Below, in pieces: positions 44,012 to 53,668 of a DNA stretch of 64,000 nt. Within the stretch, counting starts at the first letter, position 1; each line of letters opens with the position of its first letter. The notes below the pieces were generated by a model. The model saw nothing but the letters and a program-made list of their open reading frames with translations, searched no databases and had not been told where the DNA came from. Source of the stretch: Pleionea sediminis. GTDB taxonomy: Bacteria; Pseudomonadota; Gammaproteobacteria; Enterobacterales; Kangiellaceae. The position numbers were made by a program, and so were the translations under genes. The DNA lies in assembly GCF_007570825.1 (NCBI RefSeq), contig NZ_SUNB01000007.1, forward strand, positions 62,001-126,000. Direction: 5' to 3'.

Positions 44012-45349
44012 ATGTCTAATACTCGAGTTTTAGTATTGGAAGATGATGAATCTTTGCGTGAAGCTTTGTCGGATAGTTTAGAAATGTCGGGCTTCGATGT
44101 GGATCAAGCGCACGACATCGACTCTGCCATTGTTTCCTGGTCAGCCAATAATCCCGATGTCGTCGTAAGTGATGTTAATCTCGGTGAGAAAAATGGTAAA
44201 GAGTTTTTAAAATTTGTTCGCAGTAAAGATATGAATACACCGTTTATTTTTATGACGGCGTATGGAACCATTGATATGGCCGTTTCAGCGATGCAAGAAG
44301 GCGCAAACGAATTTATTCAAAAGCCATTTAAACCACAGACTTTGCTAGAAGTATTGGAGCGATATAAATTTGACGATACTGATTTATCAACACCAGTCAT
44401 TGAAGATGATAAAAGTAAGCAACTGTATCAATTAGCCGATCGTTTAGCTGTAACCGATTCGACGGTATTATTAAACGGTCCAAGTGGTGCGGGTAAAGAA
44501 GTTATGGCTCGCTATATTCATGAGCATTCTAATCGAGCCAGCCAACCATTTATTGCCTTAAATTGTGCAGCAATTCCTGAGAATATGCTGGAAGCCACAT
44601 TGTTCGGTTATGAAAAGGGGGCTTTTACCGGCGCTCATCAATCTTGCCCAGGAAAATTTGAACAGGCGCAGAAGGGCACTATTCTACTGGATGAAATTTC
44701 AGAAATGGATCTTTCGTTGCAGGCAAAAATATTGCGTGTTCTGCAAGAGAAAGAAGTCGAGCGATTAGGCAGTCGAAAAATGATTCCTTTAGATGTGAGA
44801 GTGATTGCGACAACCAATCGCGATTTAAAGAAAGAAGTTAAAGATAATCGATTTCGTGAAGACTTGTATTTCCGTCTAAGTGTTTTTCCCTTAACGTGCT
44901 TGGCTTTAGCTGATCGACGCGACGACATTATTCCGTTGGCAACTCGATTGTTAGAAAAATACGCTCGACAAAATAATTTGCCGACGCCATCGCTGTCAAC
45001 CTCAGCACGATCAAAACTATTAAGTTACCACTGGCCTGGCAACGTACGAGAGTTGGATAACGTCGTACAACGTTGCCTGATTCTGTCAGGTGGTGCGTTG
45101 GTAGAACCGGAACATTTAATGTTTGAGACCACCGATGAGCTATTTGAAATGACCAAAGAAGACGATGTGGACCATAGCTCAACATTAGGTGCCGGCGTTC
45201 GTCAACATGAATATCAAATTATTATCGATACACTGAAACGCTTTAACGGCAAAAAGAAAAAGGTCGCAGAAGAATTAGGTATTAGCCCGAGAACGTTGCG
45301 TTATAAACTAGCAAAAATGCGTGAACTGGGATACGAAATGCCGGTTTAG
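44012..45349 (+). CDS. flrC: Flagellar response regulator FlrC/FleR
   Basis: FlrC is the sigma-54 activator of middle flagellar genes. The 445-aa protein has a complete receiver (D54 in VVSDVNLGEKNG, K in QKPFKPQ), AAA+ with Walker A NGPSGAGKE, GAFTGA, and a C-terminal HTH (KKKVAEELGISPRTLRYKLAKM). Its targets here should be the sigma-54-type sites before flgB, flgK, fliK and fliL. The start lies 1 bp after the flrB stop. Confidence 0.96.
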   Translation: MSNTRVLVLEDDESLREALSDSLEMSGFDVDQAHDIDSAIVSWSANNPDVVVSDVNLGEKNGKEFLKFVRSKDMNTPFIFMTAYGTIDMAVSAMQEGANEFIQKPFKPQTLLEVLERYKFDDTDLSTPVIEDDKSKQLYQLADRLAVTDSTVLLNGPSGAGKEVMARYIHEHSNRASQPFIALNCAAIPENMLEATLFGYEKGAFTGAHQSCPGKFEQAQKGTILLDEISEMDLSLQAKILRVLQEKEVERLGSRKMIPLDVRVIATTNRDLKKEVKDNRFREDLYFRLSVFPLTCLALADRRDDIIPLATRLLEKYARQNNLPTPSLSTSARSKLLSYHWPGNVRELDNVVQRCLILSGGALVEPEHLMFETTDELFEMTKEDDVDHSSTLGAGVRQHEYQIIIDTLKRFNGKKKKVAEELGISPRTLRYKLAKMRELGYEMPV

Positions 45350-45409
45350 AACAGAACTATTTTAAAAACTCGTTATTAAACTAAATTAATTGAAGACACA
45401 GAGGTGAGT

Positions 45410-45730
45410 ATGACACAAATTACTCCAGATCAAATACTGGCTCAGATGCGACAACTAACACAAGCAGCACAAAGTCAAACCAGTAATCCTGTTGCCGGTT
45501 CTGCGAACAGTTCGTTCACTGATGCAATGAGTTCGGCACTGAAAACAGTGAATCAATATCAAATGGAAGCCAGCAATGCTGCTAACAGTATTGAGCGCGG
45601 TGATGGCGGTGTGAGTCTTGTTAAAGCGATGATTGCATCACAAAAGTCGAGTGTTGCATTTGACGCTGCTGTACAGGTGCGAAACCGAGTCGTGTCGGCG
45701 TATCAAGACATTATGAACATGCCGTTATAA
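45410..45730 (+). CDS. fliE: MS-ring/rod junction protein FliE
   Basis: FliE joins the MS ring to the rod. The 106-aa protein has the conserved SFTDAMSSALKTVNQYQMEAS, GDGGVSLVKAMIASQKSSVAFDAAVQVRNRVVSAYQDIMNM features (key residues G..SL..VM/MIA.QK.S..F.A..QVRN..V.AY..IM.M). The ATG at 45410 with AGAGGTG upstream is preferred over the GTG two codons earlier. No sigma-54 site is seen in the 60-bp gap after flrC, so it may be read through from flrBC. Confidence 0.95.
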   Translation: MTQITPDQILAQMRQLTQAAQSQTSNPVAGSANSSFTDAMSSALKTVNQYQMEASNAANSIERGDGGVSLVKAMIASQKSSVAFDAAVQVRNRVVSAYQDIMNMPL

Positions 45731-45794
45731 ACCTATCGAAATAATGTTGAGTTCCAATGTTTGAAAATATTGATGGTTAAGAGGAGTACTCAAG

Positions 45795-47441
45795 GTGGCT
45801 GATTCAGCTTCAACTGAACTCGCAAGTGTTAATCCTGGAGGAAACTTCTTACCAGGAATGAATAATCTCGGTGTATTTAAGCAGCTGGGATTAATGATTG
45901 GCTTAGCTGCGAGTGTTGCCTTAGGTGTATTTTTGGTTCTTTGGGGATCGGAGCCGGAAATGAGACCTTTGGGACAGTTGGATGCGACGACATCAATGGA
46001 TGTGATCAGTTATTTGGATCAAGGAAATCATACCTATCGTCTGGATGGCTCAGGGCGAATATTAGTGACCAGTAAGGATTATCAAAGAATTAAAATGGAA
46101 CTGGCTGGACAAGGTGTTGCCCTGGATGCTCATTCGGATGAGTACCTTGATAAAGAAACCGGTTTTGGTGTTTCTCAACAATTGGAAAAAGCGCGTTTAA
46201 AACGAAGTCAGGAGTTGCAGCTAGCAAAAACGATTGGTGAGTTTAGTGGCGTGAAAGCGGCGAAAGTTCATTTGGCCATTCCCAAACAAACGGCCTTTTT
46301 AAAACACAAACGTAAACCTCGTGCATCGGTTTTACTTAATTTATACAGCAATCGAAAACTTGAAGGTGAACAGGTACAAGCCATCGTTGACCTGGTTACT
46401 GGAAGTGTCGCTAATCTCGATGCAGAACACGTGACTGTGACCGATCAATTTGGTCGTCTATTGCATTCTGGTACGCAGTCTCCCCAAGAAAGAGAAACTA
46501 ATCGTGCTTTAAAGTTAACGCGTGAGAAACAAATTGATTATCAGCAAAAGATCGAGCAAATTTTAGCGCCGATCGTAGGTGAAGGTAATTACACTGTACA
46601 AGTTAACGTTGACATGGATTTTACCAAAACTGAACAAACGCAGCAGGTGTTTAATCCAGAATTACCCGCTGTTCGTAGTGAACGGATATTAGAAGATGAG
46701 TCGGCGAAGGGTGCGACGGCAGGAGTTCCTGGCGCATTAACGAATCAACCTCCAGCGGCCGCTAATATTCCAGAAAACTTACAACAGCAAAATCAAAACC
46801 AAAATAATGGTGAGCAATCGGGCCCGGTTAATCGACGTAAGGAATCCGAACGCAACTACGATCTTGATACAACGATCAGTCATATTCGTCAGCAAGTGGG
46901 AGTGGTCCGCAAAGTCAGTGTTTCTGTTGGACTCGATTATATTACCGACCCTAATGACGCAACATTGACAGTACCCATGCCGGCCGGTCAGGTCGCCAAT
47001 ATTACACGGCTTATTCGTGGTGCAATAGGCTATAATGCTAATAGAGGCGATATGGTTGAAGTTGAAAGTTTTGAATTTGTACGTCCCGAGGCAATTCCTG
47101 ATCCCGGTCCTACTCCGTTTTACGAACAAGCGTTGTTTAAAGCATTGTGGAAGCCTGTTACCGCATTTTTGCTCGGAATTCTTCTTATATTTGGTTTGCT
47201 TAAACCGTTACTTAATAAACTTACTCGTCAACCTGACATGCCGGTTGCAACAATGGCAGACGACATGGATATGGATGATATCGATACCGATAGTCTCAAT
47301 CTCGACAGTGATGGAGCCCTCGAATTACCCGGGCCAAACTTGGCAGGTTCTCCAAAAAGTGAAAAGGCAAAAGCAATCGCAAGCCAGGACCCAACCATGG
47401 TTGCGCAGCTTGTTAAATCTTGGGTAGAAGAAGATGAGTGA
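45795..47441 (+). CDS. fliF: MS-ring protein FliF
   Basis: FliF builds the MS ring in the inner membrane. The 548-aa protein has two membrane helices (~34-52 and ~450-470), YscJ-type ring-building motifs (YLDKETGFGVSQQLEKARLKRSQELQ) and KVHLAIPK, and the acidic C-terminal FliG-binding segment ending MVAQLVKSWVEEDE. Start is GTG with GAGGAGT upstream. Its end overlaps fliG by 8 bp. Confidence 0.96.
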   Translation: MADSASTELASVNPGGNFLPGMNNLGVFKQLGLMIGLAASVALGVFLVLWGSEPEMRPLGQLDATTSMDVISYLDQGNHTYRLDGSGRILVTSKDYQRIKMELAGQGVALDAHSDEYLDKETGFGVSQQLEKARLKRSQELQLAKTIGEFSGVKAAKVHLAIPKQTAFLKHKRKPRASVLLNLYSNRKLEGEQVQAIVDLVTGSVANLDAEHVTVTDQFGRLLHSGTQSPQERETNRALKLTREKQIDYQQKIEQILAPIVGEGNYTVQVNVDMDFTKTEQTQQVFNPELPAVRSERILEDESAKGATAGVPGALTNQPPAAANIPENLQQQNQNQNNGEQSGPVNRRKESERNYDLDTTISHIRQQVGVVRKVSVSVGLDYITDPNDATLTVPMPAGQVANITRLIRGAIGYNANRGDMVEVESFEFVRPEAIPDPGPTPFYEQALFKALWKPVTAFLLGILLIFGLLKPLLNKLTRQPDMPVATMADDMDMDDIDTDSLNLDSDGALELPGPNLAGSPKSEKAKAIASQDPTMVAQLVKSWVEEDE

Positions 47442-48480
47442 TGAAGCGAAAGCGGAAGCTAAGCCAGAAGAAAAACAAAAGATAAAAGTAAAGTACACTG
47501 GTACGGAAAAAGCGGCTGTTTTACTTTTGTCGTTGGGGGAAGAAAACGCGGCGGCCGTTCTAAAACATATGGGACCGAAAGAGGTTCAGCGAATCGGTTC
47601 TGCGATGGCGACATTAAAAAATGTGGCCAAAGAATCGGTAGAAGATGTTTTGGATGAGTTTTTAGAAAGCGTTGAGGACCAAACCGGAATTGGTATTGGA
47701 ACAGAAGAGTACATTAAGAAAACATTGAAGTCTGCATTGGGTGATGATAAGGCCGATGCTTTGATCGACCGAATTCTTTTAGGTGCCAACACAAAGGGAC
47801 TCGATACTTTAAAGTGGATGGACCCTCGAGCTGTAGCGGATATAATTCGCTATGAGCATCCGCAAATTCAATCAATCGTTTTATCCTATCTGGATCCCGA
47901 TCAGAGTGCCGAGATTTTAGCGTTGTTTCCAGAAAAAACGCGATTGGATTTATCATTACGGATATCCGCTTTAGAAGCCGTGCAACCTAATGCTCTCCAA
48001 GAGTTAAATACCATTATGGAGAAACAATTCTCTGGCAGTACCTCATCAAAAGCGGCACAAATTGGCGGCGTCAAAAAAGTGGCAGATATCATGAACTTTC
48101 TTGATACGAATGTTGAGAGTACTCTCATTGAAAACATTAAAGAGGTTGATGAAGACTTGGGTCAACAAATTCAAGACTTGATGTTTGTCTTTGATAATCT
48201 TATTGATATTGATGATAGAGGCATTCAGTCACTATTGCGAGAAGTCTCAACCGATACATTGGTGCTTGCACTGAAAGGCTCGGATGAAGATATCAAAGAA
48301 AAAATATTTAATAATATGTCGAAACGTGCTGCTGAGCTAATGAAAGATGATTTAGAAGCCATGGGTCCGGTTAAAGTAAGTGAAGTTGAAAATGCGCAGA
48401 AAGAAATCCTAACTGTGGCTCGTCGCATGGCCGATGCGGGTGAAATCGCGCTCGGCGGTGTGGGTGAGGACATGATTTAA
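47434..48480 (+). CDS. fliG: Motor switch protein FliG
   Basis: FliG is the rotor protein that meets the stator. The 348-aa product has GTEKAAVLLLSLGEE near the N-terminus, the EHPQI middle motif (IIRYEHPQIQSIVLSYL), and the charged C-terminal torque helix region with VFDNLIDIDDRGIQSLLREV. It overlaps the fliF end, so translation is coupled. Confidence 0.96.
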   Translation: MSDEAKAEAKPEEKQKIKVKYTGTEKAAVLLLSLGEENAAAVLKHMGPKEVQRIGSAMATLKNVAKESVEDVLDEFLESVEDQTGIGIGTEEYIKKTLKSALGDDKADALIDRILLGANTKGLDTLKWMDPRAVADIIRYEHPQIQSIVLSYLDPDQSAEILALFPEKTRLDLSLRISALEAVQPNALQELNTIMEKQFSGSTSSKAAQIGGVKKVADIMNFLDTNVESTLIENIKEVDEDLGQQIQDLMFVFDNLIDIDDRGIQSLLREVSTDTLVLALKGSDEDIKEKIFNNMSKRAAELMKDDLEAMGPVKVSEVENAQKEILTVARRMADAGEIALGGVGEDMI

Positions 48481-48517
48481 ACCGGTTTATTGATCGTCTT
48501 TATTTAGGAGTTGTAAG

Positions 48518-49225
48518 GTGACTCATTCGGGTGAAAAAAAACGGACAACTGAAGCTGAGAAAGTTCAGGTAATGTCTGATGATGATCAACGACGATCAGA
48601 GCCTTGGGAGTTGCCCAGTTTTGACAAGAAACGCGAGGTTAAGAAGGACGTTGAAGAAGAAGAGGAGCAGTTAAGCTTACCCACTGCCGAGGAGATTGAA
48701 GCCATACGTCAATCTGCGTTTGATGAGGGTAAAGAGCAAGGTTACAAGATAGGAATGCAACAAGCTCAGCAAGAAATAAAAATAATGAAAACGGAATTTT
48801 CGAAAATAATGGAACTACTTGAGCAGCCTTTGGCTCAAGAAGAAGAGTCTATCGTAAAAGAATTGACCGAACTCTCAATGATGATGACTCGTCAAATAAT
48901 ACGTCGAGAGTTAAAACTTAATCCAGAGCAAATTATTGCTGTTATTCGTGAGTCATTAAAGCTGCTTCCATCTTCAGAAAGAAAAGTGATGATTCACCTT
49001 CATCCAGAAGATGCCAATTTAATTCGAAAAATATTTTCTGTTGATAATGGCAATGAGTCGCATTGGATTCTTGCGGATGATCCATCCATTTCTCGAGGCG
49101 GATGTTTTATAACAACGGATGTGTCGAAAATTGACGCGACATTAGAAAAACGTGTGATAGAAATATTTTCTCATGTGTTTGGTGAACAACGAGCTCATAA
49201 AGATGAACCCAAAGATGACGTTTGA
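48518..49225 (+). CDS. fliH: Flagellar export apparatus protein FliH
   Basis: FliH regulates the export ATPase FliI. The 235-aa protein has a charged N-terminus, a helical middle containing [19 protein letters not shown], and a C-terminal domain with [24 protein letters not shown]. Start is GTG with AGGAGTT upstream, and its end overlaps fliI by 23 bp. Confidence 0.93.
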   Translation: MTHSGEKKRTTEAEKVQVMSDDDQRRSEPWELPSFDKKREVKKDVEEEEEQLSLPTAEEIEAIRQSAFDEGKEQGYKIGMQQAQQEIKIMKTEFSKIMELLEQPLAQEEESIVKELTELSMMMTRQIIRRELKLNPEQIIAVIRESLKLLPSSERKVMIHLHPEDANLIRKIFSVDNGNESHWILADDPSISRGGCFITTDVSKIDATLEKRVIEIFSHVFGEQRAHKDEPKDDV

Positions 49226-50576
49226 GTTTTCTAAACAATTGAATGTATTCAAAGAGCAATTGGCAACCGCGCCAAAACTTGTGGTTGAAGGAAAACTCAC
49301 TCGAATGGTTGGTTTGACTCTGGAGGCTGTTGGTTGTCAAGTTAATATTGGTGAGCGCTGCTTGGTAACGAGCAGCCGCGGTGAACAAATTCCGGCAGAA
49401 GTGGTTGGATTTTCCGACGATAAGATTTATTTAATGCCTACTGGAGACATTCATGGTTTGGGTCCAGGAGCGAGTGTCATACCGACTGGGCATTCAGCAC
49501 GTGTCGAAGTGGGTGATAAATTGCTGGGACGCGTGCTTGATGGGTACGGACAACCACTAGACGACAAATCTGAATTTCACTCTGAGAAACAATATCCATT
49601 ACAAGGCAGGCCCATTAATCCATTAAAACGTCATCCCATTGAAGAGCCGCTTGATGTTGGTGTTGCAGCTATTAATGCCTTACTGACGGTTGGACGGGGA
49701 CAACGAATGGGACTGTTTGCGGGCAGTGGTGTCGGTAAATCGGTGCTGCTAGGGATGATGACCAAATATACCTCGGCTGATGTTATTGTTGTTGGACTCA
49801 TTGGTGAACGTGGTCGTGAGGTTCAAGAGTTTATTCAAGAGATTCTCGGAGAAAAGGGACGCGAACGAGCGGTGGTTGTTGCAGTGCCAGCTGATAATTC
49901 GCCTTTAATGCGTTTACAAGGTGCGATGGTGGCCACGAGTATCGCGGAGTATTTTCGAGACCAGGGTAAAAATGTTTTATTGTTGATGGATTCTTTAACC
50001 CGATTTTGTCAGGCGCAGCGAGAAATTGCCTTGGCCATTGGTGAACCGCCAGCAACAAAAGGTTATCCACCATCAGTGTTTGCAAAATTACCGCAACTCG
50101 TCGAACGGGCTGGCAACGCTGAAAAAGGAGCAGGATCGATCACCGCGTTTTATACCGTATTAGCAGAAGGGGATGACCAGCAAGATCCGATTGCTGATGC
50201 GGCGCGTGCAATTTTGGATGGTCATGTCGTATTATCCCGAGAACTCGCTGATTCAGGCCATTATCCAGCCATTGATATTGAAGCCTCTGTCAGTCGTGCC
50301 ATTACACAGATTGTGCCTAATGAGCAGTTGATGCGGGTGCGTGAATTTAAAAGAATTTACTCGACATTCATGCGCAATAGAGATTTAATCAATATAGGTG
50401 CTTATGAACGTGGTAGTGATCGTGAAATTGATGAAGCGATTGATTTAATTCCACAAATGCGGCAATTTTTGCAACAAGGTGTTGGTGAAAGCCGATCTTT
50501 GGAAGATAGTGTGGCGCAGCTGGAAGCATTGTTACAAGCGGTACCTAACGAGCAAGGTGGAATGATTACGCAATGA
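49203..50576 (+). CDS. fliI: Flagellar export ATPase FliI
   Basis: FliI powers unloading of export substrates. The 457-aa protein has the F1-like core: Walker [27 protein letters not shown], and [18 protein letters not shown] with [14 protein letters not shown]. Start is taken as the ATG at 49203 inside fliH; the ATG four codons later is also possible. The stop overlaps fliJ by 4 bp. Confidence 0.96.
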   Translation: MNPKMTFEFSKQLNVFKEQLATAPKLVVEGKLTRMVGLTLEAVGCQVNIGERCLVTSSRGEQIPAEVVGFSDDKIYLMPTGDIHGLGPGASVIPTGHSARVEVGDKLLGRVLDGYGQPLDDKSEFHSEKQYPLQGRPINPLKRHPIEEPLDVGVAAINALLTVGRGQRMGLFAGSGVGKSVLLGMMTKYTSADVIVVGLIGERGREVQEFIQEILGEKGRERAVVVAVPADNSPLMRLQGAMVATSIAEYFRDQGKNVLLLMDSLTRFCQAQREIALAIGEPPATKGYPPSVFAKLPQLVERAGNAEKGAGSITAFYTVLAEGDDQQDPIADAARAILDGHVVLSRELADSGHYPAIDIEASVSRAITQIVPNEQLMRVREFKRIYSTFMRNRDLINIGAYERGSDREIDEAIDLIPQMRQFLQQGVGESRSLEDSVAQLEALLQAVPNEQGGMITQ

Positions 50577-51016
50577 AATCGACTTCAAAACGAATCGAAC
50601 CCGTCAAGCGTGTTGCTGAACAGAAAGAGCAACAAGCCGCACAGTCTCTTGGCCAGGCGCAATCTAACTTTAGCAATGCGCAAGCCAAACTGGATGAGCT
50701 TATTCAATACCGAGTCGACTATTTGTCAGAATTTCAATATTTAGCGCAACGCGGTATGACGGGCACTCAGCTGCAACATTACAAATCTTTTTTATCGCAA
50801 TTAGACAAAGCGATTGAGTCTCAGCAACAAAGAATCGAACAGTTAAAACATGAGGTTACTCGACAACGTCAAGCTTGGCAGCAAACGAATCAACGAGCAA
50901 AAGTGGTGACCAAGTATCAAGAAAAAATGCGCGGTAAAGAACAGGCTAAGCGAGCTGCTTCTGAAGACCGACGTATTGAAGATGATGTTAATAGTTTGAG
51001 ATTTTCTAGAAAATAG
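50573..51016 (+). CDS. fliJ: Flagellar export chaperone FliJ
   Basis: FliJ is a coiled-coil protein of the export gate that fits into the FliI ring. The 147-aa protein is nearly all helix and charged: [33 protein letters not shown], and a Gln-rich C-terminal helix. Position directly after fliI and length support the call. Confidence 0.93.
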   Translation: MKSTSKRIEPVKRVAEQKEQQAAQSLGQAQSNFSNAQAKLDELIQYRVDYLSEFQYLAQRGMTGTQLQHYKSFLSQLDKAIESQQQRIEQLKHEVTRQRQAWQQTNQRAKVVTKYQEKMRGKEQAKRAASEDRRIEDDVNSLRFSRK

Positions 51017-51216
51017 CTTAAAGCGTTTTATCTAACGTATTTAGGTTGATGATTAGATTGAATTTATCGTTATTTTTATCTCTCCTTGAGTCTGCTTCTG
51101 AATTGATCAATAAGATAGGCAGACGAGTATTTAACACGATCTTCTCTCAGTAAATCAATTTCTTGCCAAAACAGGCTTATATTCTATCCTTATCTACAGG
51201 GTAAGTGTCTGAGTTT

Positions 51217-51262
51217 ACCTTAAAATATTGACAAAATGACACCTTAATATTGATAAATTTGG
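51217..51262. repeat. Two adjacent direct repeats before the STAS gene
   Basis: ACCTTAAAATATTGACAAAA (from 51217) and ACCTTAATATTGATAAATTT (from 51241) lie head to tail, differing by a two-base deletion and few changes, immediately before the GGAG of the STAS gene. A TTGACA is in the first copy, but the matching -10 would leave almost no leader. It is more likely an operator than a promoter; uncertain. Confidence 0.4.
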
Positions 51263-51271
51263 AGTATAAGT

Positions 51272-51571
51272 ATGGCTGTTACAAGCAATGCTTCAGGAAA
51301 TGAGTTAACCATAAAAGTTAATGGAAAGTTTGATTTTAGTTGTCATCAAGAATTTAGAAGCTCTTACGAGGGGAGTGACAGTCGTCCAGAAAAATATATT
51401 GTGGACTTAGGTGAAACCAGCTATCTCGATTCTTCAGCGCTTGGGATGCTTTTGTTGTTGCGCGACTATGCGGGTGGTGATTCGGCCCAAATACACATAA
51501 AGAACTGCAGTCCTGAAATTAAGAAAATTCTATCGATTTCTAACTTTGAACAACTCTTCGATGTCAGTTAA
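51272..51571 (+). CDS. hsbA: STAS anti-sigma factor antagonist, HsbA-like
   Basis: This 99-aa STAS domain protein has the phosphorylatable Ser region LGETSYLDSSALGMLLLL (D53-S54-S55). Such proteins switch partners depending on phosphorylation. With the next two genes it reproduces the hsbA-hsbR-hptB order of Pseudomonas, where HsbA connects to FlgM and to cyclic di-GMP production. That function is transferred by gene order and domain content, not shown here. TTTGGAG lies before the ATG. Confidence 0.8.
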   Translation: MAVTSNASGNELTIKVNGKFDFSCHQEFRSSYEGSDSRPEKYIVDLGETSYLDSSALGMLLLLRDYAGGDSAQIHIKNCSPEIKKILSISNFEQLFDVS

Positions 51572-51606
51572 AGCGCAATCTGATACTTTCATTAAAGAAA
51601 ATTTAA

Positions 51607-53304
51607 ATGAAAATATTAATTGCAGAGGATAATGCAACTGATCGCTTAATTTTAAAGAAGCTTGTTGAACAACAAGGGCACGAAGTAGTTGAAGCCAAGA
51701 ATGGCAAGGAAGCTATAGAAAAATACAGTAGTGAGCTACCAGGAATCGTATTGCTCGATGTAATAATGCCGGAAGCCGATGGTTTTGAAGTTGCTAAATT
51801 TATAAAGCTAAATTACGATGCGCTCTACACCCCCATTATTTTTATCACGTCGCTGACAGAAACCGAATTTTTGGTGAAGTGTATCGAAAGTGGTGGCGAT
51901 GATTTTTTTACCAAACCCTTCAATCGCATTGTTCTTCAGGCCAAAATTGACGCTTTTATTCGAGCAAAAAATCTATATCAGACAGTTGTTAAACAAAAGC
52001 AAGAGATAGAGCTTTATTCTGAGCATTTAGTTCAAGAACAACGCGTCGCCAAACAGATATTTGATAATGTTGCTCATAAAGGCGCCCTGGAAGAAGCATA
52101 CATTAGTTACTCAGTATCAGCGCTTTCAATATTTAATGGCGATATTCTGTTAGCCGCAAAACGTCCTTTAGGTGGTGTGAATGTTTTGCTAGGGGACTTT
52201 ACTGGTCATGGTTTGCCTGCTTCCATCGGTGCGTTACCTGTTAGCGATATTTTTTACAGCATGACGACGAAAGGATTCGAGCTTTTTGAAATTATCAGCA
52301 AACTAAATGAACGTTTGCATTCCATTTTACCGACAGGATTTTTCTGTTGCGCAATTTTGGCTGAGATTGATTTTGAGCAAAATAGTTTAACTTTCTGGAA
52401 TGGCGGACTGCCGGATGCTTATTTAATAAAAAGAAAGTCAGGAGAGTTATTGGAGCTGCCATCAAGTCACTTGCCTTTGGGTATTGTCGAAAACGATAAG
52501 TACGATATCAACATTGACATGATGGCATTTGAAGATGGTGATAGTATATTTATTTACTCTGATGGTGTTATTGAAGCGGAGGATGATAGAGGAGAAATGT
52601 TTGGTCGAGACAATTTAGTATTAGCGCTATTAAACGGTGTTAGTGAAGGAAAGTCTTTTGACTCAGTTTCTCAGGCAATAAAGTCTCATTCGAAAGGTTC
52701 CTCTCAAGGCGATGATATTACATTTTTAGAAGTTCGTAATCATTTTGAAGATCAAACCTATTCCCCAGACGAAGTGGAGCAGGTGCAGGTGAAAAGTGGC
52801 CCTAGTGATTCTTCAATTAATTTGTTCTTGGGGCCGCAATCTCTAAAGAGCTATAATCCGATGCCAATGCTTTTCGATATGTTAATGGAGATTGGTAATC
52901 TTAGAAGTTATCGGACGCCGCTTTTTACCATTCTTACTGAGCTGTATTCTAATTCACTGGAACATGGCATTTTAAAATTAAGTTCTTCGCTCAAACGTTC
53001 GGCTGATGGCTTTGCTGAATATTATCGTTTACGAGAAGCTCGTCTTGATGCATTGAAAGATGGATATGTAAAGATCGCTATTTCACATGCTGACTTAGCG
53101 GATGGTGGCATGTTAACCATTCATTTTGAAGACAGTGGAGAGGGCTTTGACTATAAAAGCGTGGAAAACATTAAGGACGATTCGAAATTAAGTGGTCGAG
53201 GATATCCATTAATTTATAAACTTGCGGATTCGGTAGTGTTTGATAATAATGGATCAACAGTCACGATTAAGTTTCGATGGTACTCAACGGGGAAGCCGCA
53301 ATAG
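51607..53304 (+). CDS. hsbR: Response regulator with PP2C phosphatase and kinase domains, HsbR-like
   Basis: This 565-aa protein has a receiver (1-120, acceptor D51 in VLLDVIMPEADG), coiled linker, a PP2C/RsbU phosphatase (~160-385; LLGDFTGHGLPASIGALP and IYSDGVIEAED carry metal-binding Asp), and a C-terminal HATPase of anti-sigma-factor type (~410-560, ELYSNSLEHGIL and SGRGYPLIYKLAD). It should dephosphorylate or phosphorylate the STAS protein encoded upstream, depending on its receiver state. It overlaps the Hpt gene by one base. Confidence 0.88.
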   Translation: MKILIAEDNATDRLILKKLVEQQGHEVVEAKNGKEAIEKYSSELPGIVLLDVIMPEADGFEVAKFIKLNYDALYTPIIFITSLTETEFLVKCIESGGDDFFTKPFNRIVLQAKIDAFIRAKNLYQTVVKQKQEIELYSEHLVQEQRVAKQIFDNVAHKGALEEAYISYSVSALSIFNGDILLAAKRPLGGVNVLLGDFTGHGLPASIGALPVSDIFYSMTTKGFELFEIISKLNERLHSILPTGFFCCAILAEIDFEQNSLTFWNGGLPDAYLIKRKSGELLELPSSHLPLGIVENDKYDINIDMMAFEDGDSIFIYSDGVIEAEDDRGEMFGRDNLVLALLNGVSEGKSFDSVSQAIKSHSKGSSQGDDITFLEVRNHFEDQTYSPDEVEQVQVKSGPSDSSINLFLGPQSLKSYNPMPMLFDMLMEIGNLRSYRTPLFTILTELYSNSLEHGILKLSSSLKRSADGFAEYYRLREARLDALKDGYVKIAISHADLADGGMLTIHFEDSGEGFDYKSVENIKDDSKLSGRGYPLIYKLADSVVFDNNGSTVTIKFRWYSTGKPQ

Positions 53305-53621
53305 TGAAAGAGATGATACAGCAGCTCAAAGACCTTCTTGGAGACGACTTCTCGACACTGGTTAAAGCCTATGACGAAGACAACCGGGCAATTCTTGACT
53401 CACTCGGGGGATTGATTAAATCAGGCCAATCGGAAGAGGTTGCTCGTCAAATTCACAGTCTTAAAGGTGCCAGTGCAAACATTGGCGCAGAAAACTTATC
53501 ACAAACCTGCCAGACACTTGAGCATAACGCTCGAGCGGGTGATTTATCAGATGCACCAGAACTATTAGCGACCATTCAATCTCAGTTTGAAGAGGCGGTA
53601 ACCCTTTTAAAAGAAGCTTAA
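53304..53621 (+). CDS. hptB: Histidine phosphotransfer protein, HptB-like
   Basis: The 105-aa HPt domain has the phospho-His motif RQIHSLKGASANIGAENLSQ, with H51 counted from the GTG at 53304. It would relay phosphate to the receiver of the HsbR-like protein. The GTG overlaps the preceding TAG (TAGTG); an ATG at 53277 is also in frame but lies inside the upstream gene without a ribosome site. The sigma-54 site of fliK begins one base after its stop codon. Confidence 0.85.
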   Translation: MKEMIQQLKDLLGDDFSTLVKAYDEDNRAILDSLGGLIKSGQSEEVARQIHSLKGASANIGAENLSQTCQTLEHNARAGDLSDAPELLATIQSQFEEAVTLLKEA

Positions 53622-53622
53622 T

Positions 53623-53637
53623 TGGCATCAAACTTGC
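53623..53637 (+). promoter_or_regulatory. Sigma-54 promoter for fliK
   Basis: TGGCATCAAACTTGC matches the consensus with one change. Predicted transcription start near 53649 leaves almost no room for the ATG at 53657 and favours the GTG at 53669. Confidence 0.8.
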
Positions 53638-53668
53638 GTTACCTCTATCACACAAGATGGAGATTGAG

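Noticed and set aside
44577-44583. CTGAGAA heptamer inside flrC (others near 49582 in fliI and 54483 in fliK)
   Set aside because: These lie in coding sequence without complementary arms around them, at about the number expected by chance, so they are not counted with the intergenic hairpins.
53657-53668. ATG 53657 as fliK start
   Set aside because: The sigma-54 site predicts transcription starting near 53649, leaving no room for a ribosome site; GGAG at 53659 serves the GTG at 53669.
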